Shown: positions 1 to 8,596 of the stretch, piece after piece
How the letters are laid out: each line of letters begins with the position of its first letter
How positions within the stretch are numbered: position 1 is the stretch's first letter
Assembly: GCA_027306925.1 (NCBI GenBank)
Contig: DAHUXW010000051.1
Location: forward strand, 1 to 34,520
DNA length: 34,520 bases
Source of the DNA: Acidimicrobiaceae bacterium
GTDB lineage: Bacteria; Actinomycetota; Acidimicrobiia; Acidimicrobiales; Bog-793
Reading direction: 5' to 3'
Program-made: the position numbers and the translations under genes
The notes under the pieces: generated by a model
Told to the model about the DNA's origin: nothing
The model's database searches: none
The model's input: the letters and a program-made list of their open reading frames with translations, nothing else

Positions 1-2
1 GC

Positions 3-1592
3 GCCCCGGTGGCGATCTCGGGCGTCAACTTCGCGGTGGCGGAGACGGGGACCCTGGTCGTGGTCGAGTCGGAGGGGAACGGACGGATGTGCCTCACCCT
101 TCCGTCGACCCTCGTCACGGTGATGGGGATCGAGAAGGTGATCCCCCGCTGGCGAGACCTCGACGTCCTTCTCCAGCTCCTGCCGCGCTCGGCGACTGGG
201 GAGCGCATGAACCCGTACACGTCGATGTGGACCGGGACGACCGCGGGCGACGGGCCGCGCGAGTTCCACCTCGTGCTGCTCGACAACGGCCGCAGCGACG
301 CGCTCGCGGACCGAGTCGGTCGCCAGGCGCTCCGCTGCATACGCTGCGCAGCCTGCCTCAACGTCTGCCCGGTGTACGAGCGCGTCGGCGGCCACGCGTA
401 CGGCTCGGTCTACCCGGGTCCGATCGGGGCGGTGCTCGCGCCGCAGCTCGACCACGTCGCCACGGACCCCGTCGCGGCCTCGCTCCCGTTCGCGTCGACG
501 CTCTGCGGCGCGTGCTTCTCGGTGTGCCCGGTCCGCATCGACATCCCGCGGCTCCTCGTCCACCTGCGCGGCGAGGTCGTCGAGCGCAAGGCGGCGCGCG
601 GGCCGACCGCCGAGTCCGTCGCGATGGCGGCCGCCGGGTACGTGCTCGGCTCGCGGCGGCGCCTCGACTTCGCGGAGCGCGCCGGTGCGTCGGTCGCGCG
701 TGTGCTCTTCCCGCGGGGCCGCGTCGGCCGGCTCCCCGGTCCGCTCGGACGCTGGACCGACGCACGCGACGCCCCGCTACCGGCCACACAGTCGTTCCGC
801 CGGTGGTGGCTCGAGCGCGCCGCCGCGGCTGGGCCGGCCGCGGCCGGCGCGAGCGGCCCGCCGGCCACTGACGCACCGGCGGACGGCGGTGGTCCGCCGG
901 CCCGGTCCGACGAGCTCGGCATCGCCTCGGTGGCCGCAGCGATGCGCGCGACACGCCGCGGGCGGCGATCCGCCGGCCGGTCGGGCGGACCCGGTGCCAC
1001 AGGGCGCTCGGCGCACGCTCCTCGCGACCCGTCAGGTCGCGAGTCGGTGCTCGGAGCGGTCCGCGGGGCTCTCGACGCGGCCCCCGGGCCGACGACGCCC
1101 GTGCGCCGCGACTACCGGCGCGCGTCCCCGACGGCCGGCGCGCAGGCGACGGACGAGATGCTCGAGCGCTTCGCCGAGCGGATCACCGACTACCGGGCGA
1201 CGCTCCGCCACGCCGCGCCTCGCGAGGCCGCGATCGCGATCGCGGCCGCGCTCGCCGCGAGCGGCGCGTCGAGCGTCGTGCTCCCGAGCGACTTCCCGGA
1301 CGACCTCGTCCCTCGGGGCGACCTCGGCCGACCCACGACCGTCACGCGCGACGCGCCGCCGCTCGGCGTCGGCGACCTCGAGCGGACGGACGCGGCAGTC
1401 ACCGCGTGCGCGGTCGCGATCGCCGAGACCGGGACCATCGTGCTCGACGGCGGCGCCGCGCAGGGACGCCGCGCCCTGTCGCTCCTCCCGGACCACCTCG
1501 TCGTCGTGGTCCGCCGGTCACAGGTCGTCGACAACGTGCCCGACGCGCTCGTGAGGCTCGTGCCGACGACGCCACAGACCTGGATCTCGTGA
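3..1592 (+). CDS. LutB-LutC-like lactate utilization fusion protein (5' truncated by window edge; ends at an in-frame TGA)
   Basis: LutB motifs GVNFAVAETGTLVVVESEGNGR, CIRCAACLNVCPVYERVGGHAYGSVYPGPIG and CGACFSVCPVRIDIP, followed in the same frame by a LutC-like domain (AIAETGTIVLDGG, LLPDHLVVVV, TWIS). Confidence 0.88.
   Translation, partial: APVAISGVNFAVAETGTLVVVESEGNGRMCLTLPSTLVTVMGIEKVIPRWRDLDVLLQLLPRSATGERMNPYTSMWTGTTAGDGPREFHLVLLDNGRSDALADRVGRQALRCIRCAACLNVCPVYERVGGHAYGSVYPGPIGAVLAPQLDHVATDPVAASLPFASTLCGACFSVCPVRIDIPRLLVHLRGEVVERKAARGPTAESVAMAAAGYVLGSRRRLDFAERAGASVARVLFPRGRVGRLPGPLGRWTDARDAPLPATQSFRRWWLERAAAAGPAAAGASGPPATDAPADGGGPPARSDELGIASVAAAMRATRRGRRSAGRSGGPGATGRSAHAPRDPSGRESVLGAVRGALDAAPGPTTPVRRDYRRASPTAGAQATDEMLERFAERITDYRATLRHAAPREAAIAIAAALAASGASSVVLPSDFPDDLVPRGDLGRPTTVTRDAPPLGVGDLERTDAAVTACAVAIAETGTIVLDGGAAQGRRALSLLPDHLVVVVRRSQVVDNVPDALVRLVPTTPQTWIS
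1021..1043. repeat. Perfect 9-bp inverted repeat with 5-nt loop at the LutB/LutC domain junction
   Basis: CTCGCGACC-CGTCA-GGTCGCGAG read directly. Confidence 0.8.
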
Positions 1593-1703
1593 CCGTCGGC
1601 GACGAGCGACATCGCGCTCGACCGCGTCGAGGGCGTGCACGGCCCGCGGCGGCTCGACGTCGTGCTCGTCGACGACCGCCCCGCGGGCTGAGCGCAGCCG
1701 CGC

Positions 1704-2744
1704 GTGCCGCGTCTCGTCGCCGCCCCGGACAAGTTCCGCGGCACCGCGACCGCACCGGAGATCGCGCAGGCTGCCGCGACAGGCGCGCGGCGCGCCGGCT
1801 GGACGGCCTCGTGCGTCCCGCTCGCCGACGGGGGCGAGGGCACGCTCGACGCGGTCGGCGGTGAGGTGCGGACCGACGTCGTGACCGGCCCCCTCGGCCG
1901 GCCCGTCGAGGCGCAGTGGCGCCTCGTGCGTGCGGGCTCGCCTCCGGTCGCGACCGCCGTCGTCGAGATGTCACGGGCCTCGGGACTCGCGCTCGCCGGA
2001 GGAGCCGCGGGGAACGACCCGATCGGGGCGACGACTCGCGGCACGGGCGAGCTCGTGCGCGCCGCGCTGCGCGCCGGCGCCGACCGCGTCGTCGTCGGCT
2101 GCGGCGGCTCGGCGACGACGGACGGCGGCGCGGGCGCCTTGGAGGCGCTCGCCGGCGACCCGGCGCTGCGAGGCGTCGAGCTCCTCGTCGCGACGGACGT
2201 CACGACCCCGTTCCTCGACGCGGCGCGGGTGTTCGCCCCCCAGAAGGGCGCGAGCGCCGAACAGGTCGCGCTCCTCGCGGCGCGGCTCGCCGCGACCGCG
2301 CGACGGTACGCGGCCGAAATGGGCGTCGACGTCACCCGACTCGACGGCGCAGGCGCGGCCGGCGGCCTCGCGGGCGGGCTCGCGGCGCTCGGAGGTCGCA
2401 TCGTCTCGGGATTCGATCTCGTCGCGGACCTCGTCGGCCTCGACGAGCAGCTCGCTCGCGCGGACCTCGTGGTCACCGGCGAGGGTTGCCTCGACGCGAC
2501 CTCGCTCGCGGGCAAGGTCGTGAGCGGCGTGCTCTCGCGCCTCGCGGGCCGGGCGCCCTCGCTCGTCGTGGTCGGGGTGTCGCGCTCGCTCCTCGCAGCC
2601 GACCTCGCCGCGGCTACCGCCGTCCCCGAGCATCTCGTGGAGGTCGTCGACCTCACCGAGCGCTTCGGCGCCGAGCGCGCGCTCGCCGAGCCCGTCGCGC
2701 TCGTGGCCGACGTCGTGCACGACGCCCTCGCACGCCTGAGCTGA
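1704..2744 (+). CDS. Glycerate kinase (GlxK/GarK family)
   Basis: N-terminus PRLVAAPDKFRGTATAPEIAQA, LADGGEGTLDA, GCGGSATTDGGAGALEAL, FAPQKGAS, TGEGCLDATSLAGKV; GTG start. Confidence 0.93.
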   Translation: MPRLVAAPDKFRGTATAPEIAQAAATGARRAGWTASCVPLADGGEGTLDAVGGEVRTDVVTGPLGRPVEAQWRLVRAGSPPVATAVVEMSRASGLALAGGAAGNDPIGATTRGTGELVRAALRAGADRVVVGCGGSATTDGGAGALEALAGDPALRGVELLVATDVTTPFLDAARVFAPQKGASAEQVALLAARLAATARRYAAEMGVDVTRLDGAGAAGGLAGGLAALGGRIVSGFDLVADLVGLDEQLARADLVVTGEGCLDATSLAGKVVSGVLSRLAGRAPSLVVVGVSRSLLAADLAAATAVPEHLVEVVDLTERFGAERALAEPVALVADVVHDALARLS

Positions 2745-2783
2745 CGGTCCGCGCGACCGGGCGTGCGCGACCGGGCGCCGCCG

Positions 2784-2832
2784 ATCATCAGGTGCACTAG
2801 ATCATTATATTCAAGTATGCTTGATATCGAAT
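2784..2832. promoter_or_regulatory. AT-rich island with dyad TCAAG-TATG-CTTGA upstream of the FTR1-like gene
   Basis: ATTATATTCAAGTATGCTTGATATC is sharply AT-rich in a very GC-rich window and contains a 5-bp inverted repeat. Confidence 0.5.
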
Positions 2833-2904
2833 GAGGCCGCGCGCCGCACGGGCGCGGGCCGCGCGGCGCGACGGTGCCGCCCACGACGACCGAGGACGGC
2901 GCGC

Positions 2905-3789
2905 GTGATCGCAACCTTCGTCATCTTCCTCCGAGAAGGCATCGAGGCGAGCATGATCGTCGCGATCCTGCTCGCGTACCTCGACCGGATCGGCCAGCGC
3001 CGGCACTTCCGCGACGTGCTCCTCGGGGTCGCCGCGGCGCTCGCGCTCGCCGGCGGTGGCGGCGTCGCCGCGTACCTCACGATCCACGCGTACGCGGGAT
3101 CGCGGGTCCAGACGATCTTCGAGACGTGCACGTTTGCCGTCGCGGCCGTGCTGCTCACGTACATGACGTTCTGGATGCGGTCCCACTCGCGCACGATCTC
3201 GAGAGACCTTCGGGCGCGCACCGACGCCGCGCTCGGACGCGGGGAGCGGCTCGGGCTCGCGCTGCTCGCGTTCCAGGCCGTCGGCAGGGAGGGCGTCGAG
3301 ACGGCCGTGTTCACGCTCGCGATCGTGTTCGCGACCGGCACGCACGGGACGCTCGCCGGTGGACTGGCCGGGCTAGTGGGCGCGCTCGCCATCGCGTTCG
3401 TGATCTACCGGCTCGGGCACCGGCTCGACCTCGGCAAGTTCTTCGCGGTCATCGGAGCGGTCCTGATGGTCTTCGCGGCGGGCCTCGTCGCCGACACCGT
3501 CGAGAACCTCCAGCAGCTCGGCTGGCTCCGTTTGCTGGACCACCCGATGTGGAACTCCGGCCACGTGCTCGCGGAGGGGTCCGCCTTCGGCGACGTGGTC
3601 CACAGCCTCTTCGGCTACGCGCAGCAGCCGACGCCGTTGCAGCTCGTCGCGTACGTCGTGTACCTCGCGGCGACGCTCGCAGCGTTCCTGCGCGCAGGAC
3701 GGCCGCACCGGGGCGGACCCCGCCGCGCGGCGGGGCGTGCCCGTAGCGCGTCCGAGCACGCCGCAGGCGACACCGCGCTCACCACCTGA
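2905..3789 (+). CDS. FTR1-family iron permease
   Basis: FLREGIEASMIVAILLAYL and a second REGVETAVFTLAIVF motif; several hydrophobic segments; GTG start at 2905 inside the longer ORF. Confidence 0.88.
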   Translation: MIATFVIFLREGIEASMIVAILLAYLDRIGQRRHFRDVLLGVAAALALAGGGGVAAYLTIHAYAGSRVQTIFETCTFAVAAVLLTYMTFWMRSHSRTISRDLRARTDAALGRGERLGLALLAFQAVGREGVETAVFTLAIVFATGTHGTLAGGLAGLVGALAIAFVIYRLGHRLDLGKFFAVIGAVLMVFAAGLVADTVENLQQLGWLRLLDHPMWNSGHVLAEGSAFGDVVHSLFGYAQQPTPLQLVAYVVYLAATLAAFLRAGRPHRGGPRRAAGRARSASEHAAGDTALTT

Positions 3790-3811
3790 CGCGGGCCGCG
3801 GCCGGCCGGGC

Positions 3812-3847
3812 CGCGCTCCCCCCGGCGTGGCGCGCTCCCCCGGCGTG
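3812..3847. repeat. Near-perfect tandem direct repeat (18/17 nt) just upstream of the riboswitch
   Basis: cgcgctccccccggcgtg (3812-3829) and cgcgctcccccggcgtg (3831-3847), differing by one C. Confidence 0.65.
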
Positions 3848-3960
3848 TATGGTGGCCCAGACCGCCAGCTCAGCGAAGTCCGGTGGAACTCCGGCGCTGT
3901 CCCGCAGCTGTAAGGCCTATTGGCCGAGCCAGATCGCCTGACTGACGGTGCACGAAAGAG
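3845..3960 (+). ncRNA. Cobalamin (B12) riboswitch aptamer
   Basis: Core gaagtCCGGTGGAACTCCGGCgCTGTCCCGCagCTGTAAgg...ccGAGCCAGAtcGCCTG matches the B12-box class; placed before a BtuF-like gene. Confidence 0.93.
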
Positions 3961-4002
3961 AGCCTTCGAGGAAGGGCAGCTCGTGCGGTCAGGACGATCA
4001 TC

Positions 4003-4046
4003 GGTCCTCTCCGTCGACGGAACCCCACTCGACCGGAAGGAGGACC
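4003..4046 (+). promoter_or_regulatory. Candidate expression platform: hairpin that sequesters the btuF-like Shine-Dalgarno
   Basis: GGTCCTC (4003-4009) is complementary to GAGGACC (4040-4046), which contains the SD before ATG 4051; inner CCG/CGG extends the stem. Confidence 0.55.
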
Positions 4047-4050
4047 CCGA

Positions 4051-5025
4051 ATGAGACGTCACCACCATCTGCTCGCAGTCGTCGGCGCGGCCGCGCTGCT
4101 CGCCTACGGCGCGTCGGGCGCGCTCGCGTCGCCGCCCACCGCGCACGGCCGCGCACACGCGCCGGATGCCGCGCGCGCCGCGGCGCCCGGCGCCGGCACG
4201 TTCCCCGTCTCGGTGCGCACCCGCTACGGCACGGTCGTGGTCCGCAAGCGGCCGACCCGGATCGTGTCGCTCTCGCCGACGGTCACCGAGATGCTCTTCG
4301 CGATCGGCGCGGGACGCCAGGTCGTCGCCGTCGACAACGACTCGACGTACCCGAAGAACGCACCGCGTTCCGGGCTGTCCGGCTACACCCCGAACGTCGA
4401 GGCGATCGCCCGCTACCGGCCGGACCTCGTCGTGATCTCCTACGACCCGACGCATCCGGACCTCGTCGAGGCGCTGCACCTCCTCGGGATCCCGACGCTC
4501 TTCGTGCCCGCCGCGGCCGACCTCGCGCAGACCTACGGCGAGATCGAGACCCTCGGCAGGGTCACCGGCCGGACCGGCGCCGCGCAGTCCGAGATCGCGA
4601 GCGTGCGGCGGCGGATCGCCGCGCTCGTCCGCACCGTGCCCCACCGCGCGCACCCGCTCACGTACTTCTACGAGATCGGCTCGGGCCCGCTCTATACCGC
4701 GACCGGCGACACGTTCGTGGGCTCGGTGCTCGCGCTCGCGGGCCTGCGCAACGTCGCGGGGGCCTCGGTCGGCGGCGACGACTACCCGCAGTTCTCGAGC
4801 GAGGTCGTCGTGCGCGACAACCCGACGTTCGTCTTCGTCGCGGACGGGGCCCCGGTCGCCGCGGTCGCCGCCCGACCGGGCTGGTCCGCGCTCGGCGCGG
4901 TCCGGGCGCACCGTGTCGTCGAGCTCGACCCCGACGTCGCATCACGCTGGGGCCCGCGCGTCGTCGACCTGCTGCGCGCGGTGATCGCCGCGGTCGACAA
5001 GGTCCCCGCCGCGGCAGCGGGCTGA
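4051..5025 (+). CDS. BtuF-like periplasmic substrate-binding protein of a cobalamin ABC transporter
   Basis: Signal peptide then RIVSLSPTVTEMLFAIGAGRQVVAVDNDSTYP...LSGYTPNVEAIARYRPDLVVIS; follows a cobalamin riboswitch. Confidence 0.9.
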   Translation: MRRHHHLLAVVGAAALLAYGASGALASPPTAHGRAHAPDAARAAAPGAGTFPVSVRTRYGTVVVRKRPTRIVSLSPTVTEMLFAIGAGRQVVAVDNDSTYPKNAPRSGLSGYTPNVEAIARYRPDLVVISYDPTHPDLVEALHLLGIPTLFVPAAADLAQTYGEIETLGRVTGRTGAAQSEIASVRRRIAALVRTVPHRAHPLTYFYEIGSGPLYTATGDTFVGSVLALAGLRNVAGASVGGDDYPQFSSEVVVRDNPTFVFVADGAPVAAVAARPGWSALGAVRAHRVVELDPDVASRWGPRVVDLLRAVIAAVDKVPAAAAG

Positions 5026-5039
5026 CCGGGCGGGCGGGC

Positions 5040-6143
5040 GTGGGCACGCCCCCGGGCGACGACGCGCGCGCGGGCGCGCGGGGCCTCGACGACGCGCGCG
5101 CGGCACCGGTCGAGCCGTCACGCCTTCGCCCCGGTGCGTTCCTCGCCTGCGTCGCCGCGCTCGTCGGGGCAGGGATCGTCGGGCTCGTGCTCGGGCCGAT
5201 CCCCGTGAGCGCGACCGGCGCGCTCGCCGAGGTGCTCCACCGGGTCACCGGGCTGAACATCGGGCGCGGCCTCGGGGGGGTCGACGCGTCGATCGTCTGG
5301 CAGATCCGCGCGCCGAGGGTCGCGCTCGCCGTCCTCGTCGGCGGCACGCTCGCGATGGCGGGCGGCGCGTACCAGGGCGTGTTCCGCAACCCGCTCGCCG
5401 ACCCGTACCTGCTCGGGATCGCCGCGGGCGCCGGTCTCGGCGCGACGATCGCGATCGGTGCGGGCGCCGAGGGGGTGACGGGCCCCCTCGCGTGGGTACC
5501 GCTCGCGGCCTTCGCCGGAGCGATCGTCGCGGTCGTGTGCACGTACGCGCTCGGCGCGCGCGGCGGCGAGCGGTCGGCGGCGACCCTGCTGCTCGCCGGT
5601 GTCGCGATCTCGAGCATGCTCACCGCCGTCCAGACCTACCTGCAGCTCCGCCACACCCAGACGCTGCGGGACGTCTACTCCTGGATCCTCGGCGACCTGT
5701 CCACCGCGGGGTGGCACGACGTCGTCCTGCTCCTTCCGTACACGGTGCTCTCGTGCGCGGTGCTGATCGCGCACCGCCGCCGGCTCGACGTCCTCGCGGT
5801 CGGCGACGACGAGGCCGCGTCGCTCGGCGTCGACGTCACGCGCACCCGCCTCGTCGTGCTCGCCGCCGCGTCGCTCGGGACCGCGGCGGCCGTGTCGGTG
5901 AGCGGCCTCATCGGGTTCGTCGGGATCATCGTGCCGCACGCGGTCCGCATGCTCGGCGGCGCGAGCTACCGCTCGGTGCTCCCCCTGTCGTTCCTCGTCG
6001 GCGGCGCGTTCCTCGTACTCGCCGACCTCGTCGCGCGCACGGTCCTCGCGCCGGGCGAGCTGCCCATCGGCGTCGTGACCGCCGCGCTCGGCGGGCCGTT
6101 CTTCGTGCTCATCCTCCGCCAGCGAAGCACGGCCCACTGGTGA
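5040..6143 (+). CDS. BtuC/FecCD-family ABC permease
   Basis: RAPRVALAVLVGGTLAMAGGAYQGVFRNPLADPYLLGIAAGAGLGA; PHAVRMLGGASYRSVLPLSFLVGGAFLVLADL; probable GTG start inside the longer ORF. Confidence 0.9.
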   Translation: MGTPPGDDARAGARGLDDARAAPVEPSRLRPGAFLACVAALVGAGIVGLVLGPIPVSATGALAEVLHRVTGLNIGRGLGGVDASIVWQIRAPRVALAVLVGGTLAMAGGAYQGVFRNPLADPYLLGIAAGAGLGATIAIGAGAEGVTGPLAWVPLAAFAGAIVAVVCTYALGARGGERSAATLLLAGVAISSMLTAVQTYLQLRHTQTLRDVYSWILGDLSTAGWHDVVLLLPYTVLSCAVLIAHRRRLDVLAVGDDEAASLGVDVTRTRLVVLAAASLGTAAAVSVSGLIGFVGIIVPHAVRMLGGASYRSVLPLSFLVGGAFLVLADLVARTVLAPGELPIGVVTAALGGPFFVLILRQRSTAHW

Positions 6144-6997
6144 CCGGCCGGGGACGCCGGAACCTCCGGGCAACAGCCGCCCGGCGCGTGCCCGGCGGCG
6201 CGCCGCAGACGGCCGCGGACCTCGCATGCGACGGCGTGTCGGTCTCCCTCGGCGGGCGAAGGATCGTGGACCGCGTCAGCCTTGCGGTCGCCACCGGCCG
6301 CTGGTGCACGATCGCGGGACCGAACGGTGCGGGCAAGACCACGCTCGTGCGCGCGATCGCCGGCCTCGTCGCGTACGACGGCTCGGTGCGCGTGGGTGGT
6401 GCCGCGCTCGACCGGCTGCGACCCTCGGCGCGCGCGCGGCTCGTAGCGCTCGTCCCGCAGCAGCCGGTCGTCCCGCCCGCGATCACGGTGCTCGACTACG
6501 TCCTGCTCGGCCGGACCGCGCACCTCCCGCCGCTCGGCGTCGAGAGCGCCGTCGACCTCGACGCCGCGCGCGGCGCGATCGAGGAGCTCGACCTCGGGCC
6601 GTTCTGCGGCAGGCACGTCGGGTCGCTGTCCGGCGGGGAGCGCCAGCGCGCGGTCATCGCCCGCGCGCTCGCGCAGTCGAGCCCGGTCCTCGTGCTCGAC
6701 GAGCCGACGACCGGCCTCGACCTCGGCTACCAGCAGGACGTGCTCGACCTCGTGTCCGCGATGTGCCGCGAGCGCGGGCTCACGGTGCTCTCGACGATGC
6801 ACGACCTCACGCTCGCGGGCGCGTACTCTGACGAGCTCGTGCTCATGACCGAGGGGCGCGTCGTCGCGAGCGGCCCGGTCGCCGAGACGCTCACCGCCGA
6901 GAACCTCGCCCTCGTCACGAGAGCGCGCTTCCGCCTCCTCGACGAGTCCGGCCGGACCGTCGTCGTGCCGCTGCCGCTCGCCCGGGACCACCGGTAG
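6140..6997 (+). CDS. BtuD/FhuC-like ABC transporter ATP-binding protein
   Basis: Walker A GPNGAGKTTL, signature LSGGERQRAVIARAL, Walker B PVLVLDEPTTGLD; GTG start overlaps the permease stop. Confidence 0.93.
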   Translation: MTGRGRRNLRATAARRVPGGAPQTAADLACDGVSVSLGGRRIVDRVSLAVATGRWCTIAGPNGAGKTTLVRAIAGLVAYDGSVRVGGAALDRLRPSARARLVALVPQQPVVPPAITVLDYVLLGRTAHLPPLGVESAVDLDAARGAIEELDLGPFCGRHVGSLSGGERQRAVIARALAQSSPVLVLDEPTTGLDLGYQQDVLDLVSAMCRERGLTVLSTMHDLTLAGAYSDELVLMTEGRVVASGPVAETLTAENLALVTRARFRLLDESGRTVVVPLPLARDHR

Positions 6998-7002
6998 CGG
7001 GC

Positions 7003-7040
7003 GGGTCGGCGGGCACGGCGCCTGGCCGACGCCGCGACCC
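7003..7040. terminator. Candidate bidirectional hairpin between convergent genes
   Basis: GGGTCGGCG (7003-7011) pairs with CGCC-GC-GACCC (7030-7040), 9 bp with a 2-nt bulge; no U-tract. Confidence 0.35.
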
Positions 7041-7045
7041 GGGGC

Positions 7046-7339
7046 TCAAAGCTGGAAGGCCTCGGCGATCGACCGCTCGGCCTCGGCGTAGGCGAGGCCG
7101 GCCTTCGCGAGCAGCTCCGCGATCGCGGCGAGCGCCTGGTTCACGTGGTCGGCGCCCTGGTGCCACTGGGACCAGAGCTGCTCGAAGGACTCGCGGGCGG
7201 AACCCTGCCATCGCTGCGCGAGCGGCTCGATCTTGCGCTCGAGCTCCGCGATCATCATCTCGATCGCCGCGGCGCCCTGGTGGACCTCACCCGCGAGCGC
7301 CTGGAGATCGTCGGGGCTGACGCCAATCTCGCTGGGCAT
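7046..7339 (-). CDS. WXG100-family (ESAT-6-like) protein
   Basis: 97 aa, helical, central WQG (LAQRWQGSARESFEQLWSQW); ATG at 7339 inside a longer ORF. Confidence 0.85.
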   Translation of the reverse strand: MPSEIGVSPDDLQALAGEVHQGAAAIEMMIAELERKIEPLAQRWQGSARESFEQLWSQWHQGADHVNQALAAIAELLAKAGLAYAEAERSIAEAFQL

Positions 7340-7497
7340 CACTGGACCTCCCGAAAGACCGCCGCGCGACGCCCCGGTCGAGCGCTGACCGGCGGTACCG
7401 CCACGCGGGACGCACGCACGCTCGGCGCCACCGGTATTGCTAGCACAGGCCGGCCGAGGCGTGAACCGGGCCGCGCGCCCCGGCGGGCCGGGTGCAG

Positions 7498-8553
7498 CTA
7501 CCGGCCGGTGGCGGGCTCGTCGCCCGGCGAGCGCGGGTCCGCGTCCTCCGCCTCCGCCGCCACGTCGTCCACGAGCTCGGGGTGGGTCGCGGCCACGTCC
7601 CACAGCCGGCCGGCCACGGGCTCCTCGTCGAGGCCGAATCGCTCGGCCACGGTATGGGCGATCTGGCGCGGCCACCGCCGGCCCCTGTCCGGCTGGCCCG
7701 CGGCCCCGCCGGGTGCCGCCGGATCGACGTCCGCGTGCGGGCCCGCGTCCGGCACCTGGTCCGCCTGCGGGGCCGCGTGGAGCTCGGGGCCGACGTGCCT
7801 GGCGTCGCCGGGCCCGGGCTCGAGGTCCGCGAGTCGGGGTGCAGCCCGCCCCTTGTCCGCGGCCGGCTCGCGGTCCGCGCCGTCGGGCCGCGGATCGCCG
7901 GGCGACGGCGCGGCAGGCGGAGGGAGGCGGGGGTCGCCCGCAGGCCCGGCGACGTCCCCCGCGCGCGTCACACTCCTCGCGCCGACGGCCTTGCGGGCCG
8001 CGGCGACCGGCTGGCGGCCCGTCGGGCCGATGAGCGCGACCGTCAGCACCGCGCCGGCCGCGCCGCGCGCGAGCGACTCGCGGGTCCCCGCGGACAAGCC
8101 GAGCGGCGCCGATCCCGCGGTCAGCTCGCGCCCGCGTGACGCGATCCGCGACAAGACCCCTTGCGCGAGATCGAGCCGTGCGCACGGCGTCCCGAGCCCG
8201 CCCAGCTCGCCGTGGAGCGCGTCGACCGCGAGCGCCGGTCGTGGCCAGTGGTTGCGCAGGACCGGCACGAGCGCCGACGGGTCGAGGCCGACGTGCTCCG
8301 CGTAGCGCCACAGCCCGACGACCGCCGCCTGCTCGACGTGGAGCAGCTCGAGACGGCCGTGCTCGAGGGCGTCGAGGTCCACCCTCGGCACCCCGGTCGC
8401 ATCCCGCACCTCCTCGAGCGATCGCCCTGAGCGCTCGCGCGCGGCGCGCAGGAGCAGGCCGACCTCCACCGGGTTCGCCGGAGGCGGAGCTGTGGCGACG
8501 GACGTCCGGGACCCGGGCGCAGCCTTCGGCGGTCGCCGGAACAACCTCAACAT
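7498..8553 (-). CDS. RodZ-like N-terminal helix-turn-helix protein with low-complexity C-terminal region
   Basis: VGLLLRAARERSGRSLEEVRDATGVPRVDLDALEHGRLELL resembles the HTH_25/RodZ type; ATG at 8553. Confidence 0.65.
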   Translation of the reverse strand: MLRLFRRPPKAAPGSRTSVATAPPPANPVEVGLLLRAARERSGRSLEEVRDATGVPRVDLDALEHGRLELLHVEQAAVVGLWRYAEHVGLDPSALVPVLRNHWPRPALAVDALHGELGGLGTPCARLDLAQGVLSRIASRGRELTAGSAPLGLSAGTRESLARGAAGAVLTVALIGPTGRQPVAAARKAVGARSVTRAGDVAGPAGDPRLPPPAAPSPGDPRPDGADREPAADKGRAAPRLADLEPGPGDARHVGPELHAAPQADQVPDAGPHADVDPAAPGGAAGQPDRGRRWPRQIAHTVAERFGLDEEPVAGRLWDVAATHPELVDDVAAEAEDADPRSPGDEPATGR

Positions 8554-8596
8554 CGCGATGCCTCCCCCGTCTGCACGCCCGCCGTCCGCGACCGCG

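Noticed and set aside
1590-1592. UGA reassigned to Gly genome-wide
   Set aside because: Many intact genes here terminate at TGA where homologs would end, so a general recoding is not supported; only local mutation, error or readthrough remains.
1190-2914. 574-aa minus-strand ORF over lutC and glycerate kinase
   Set aside because: Ser/Arg/Ala-rich shadow with no conserved motif.
3948-5039. N-terminal part of the 731-aa ORF as a real protein extension of the permease
   Set aside because: It overlaps the btuF-like gene in another frame and is Arg-rich; the permease proper starts near 5040.
5041-5106. GACGACGCGCGCGCGG repeats as a regulatory element
   Set aside because: Probably coding low-complexity sequence at the permease N-terminus; no independent support.
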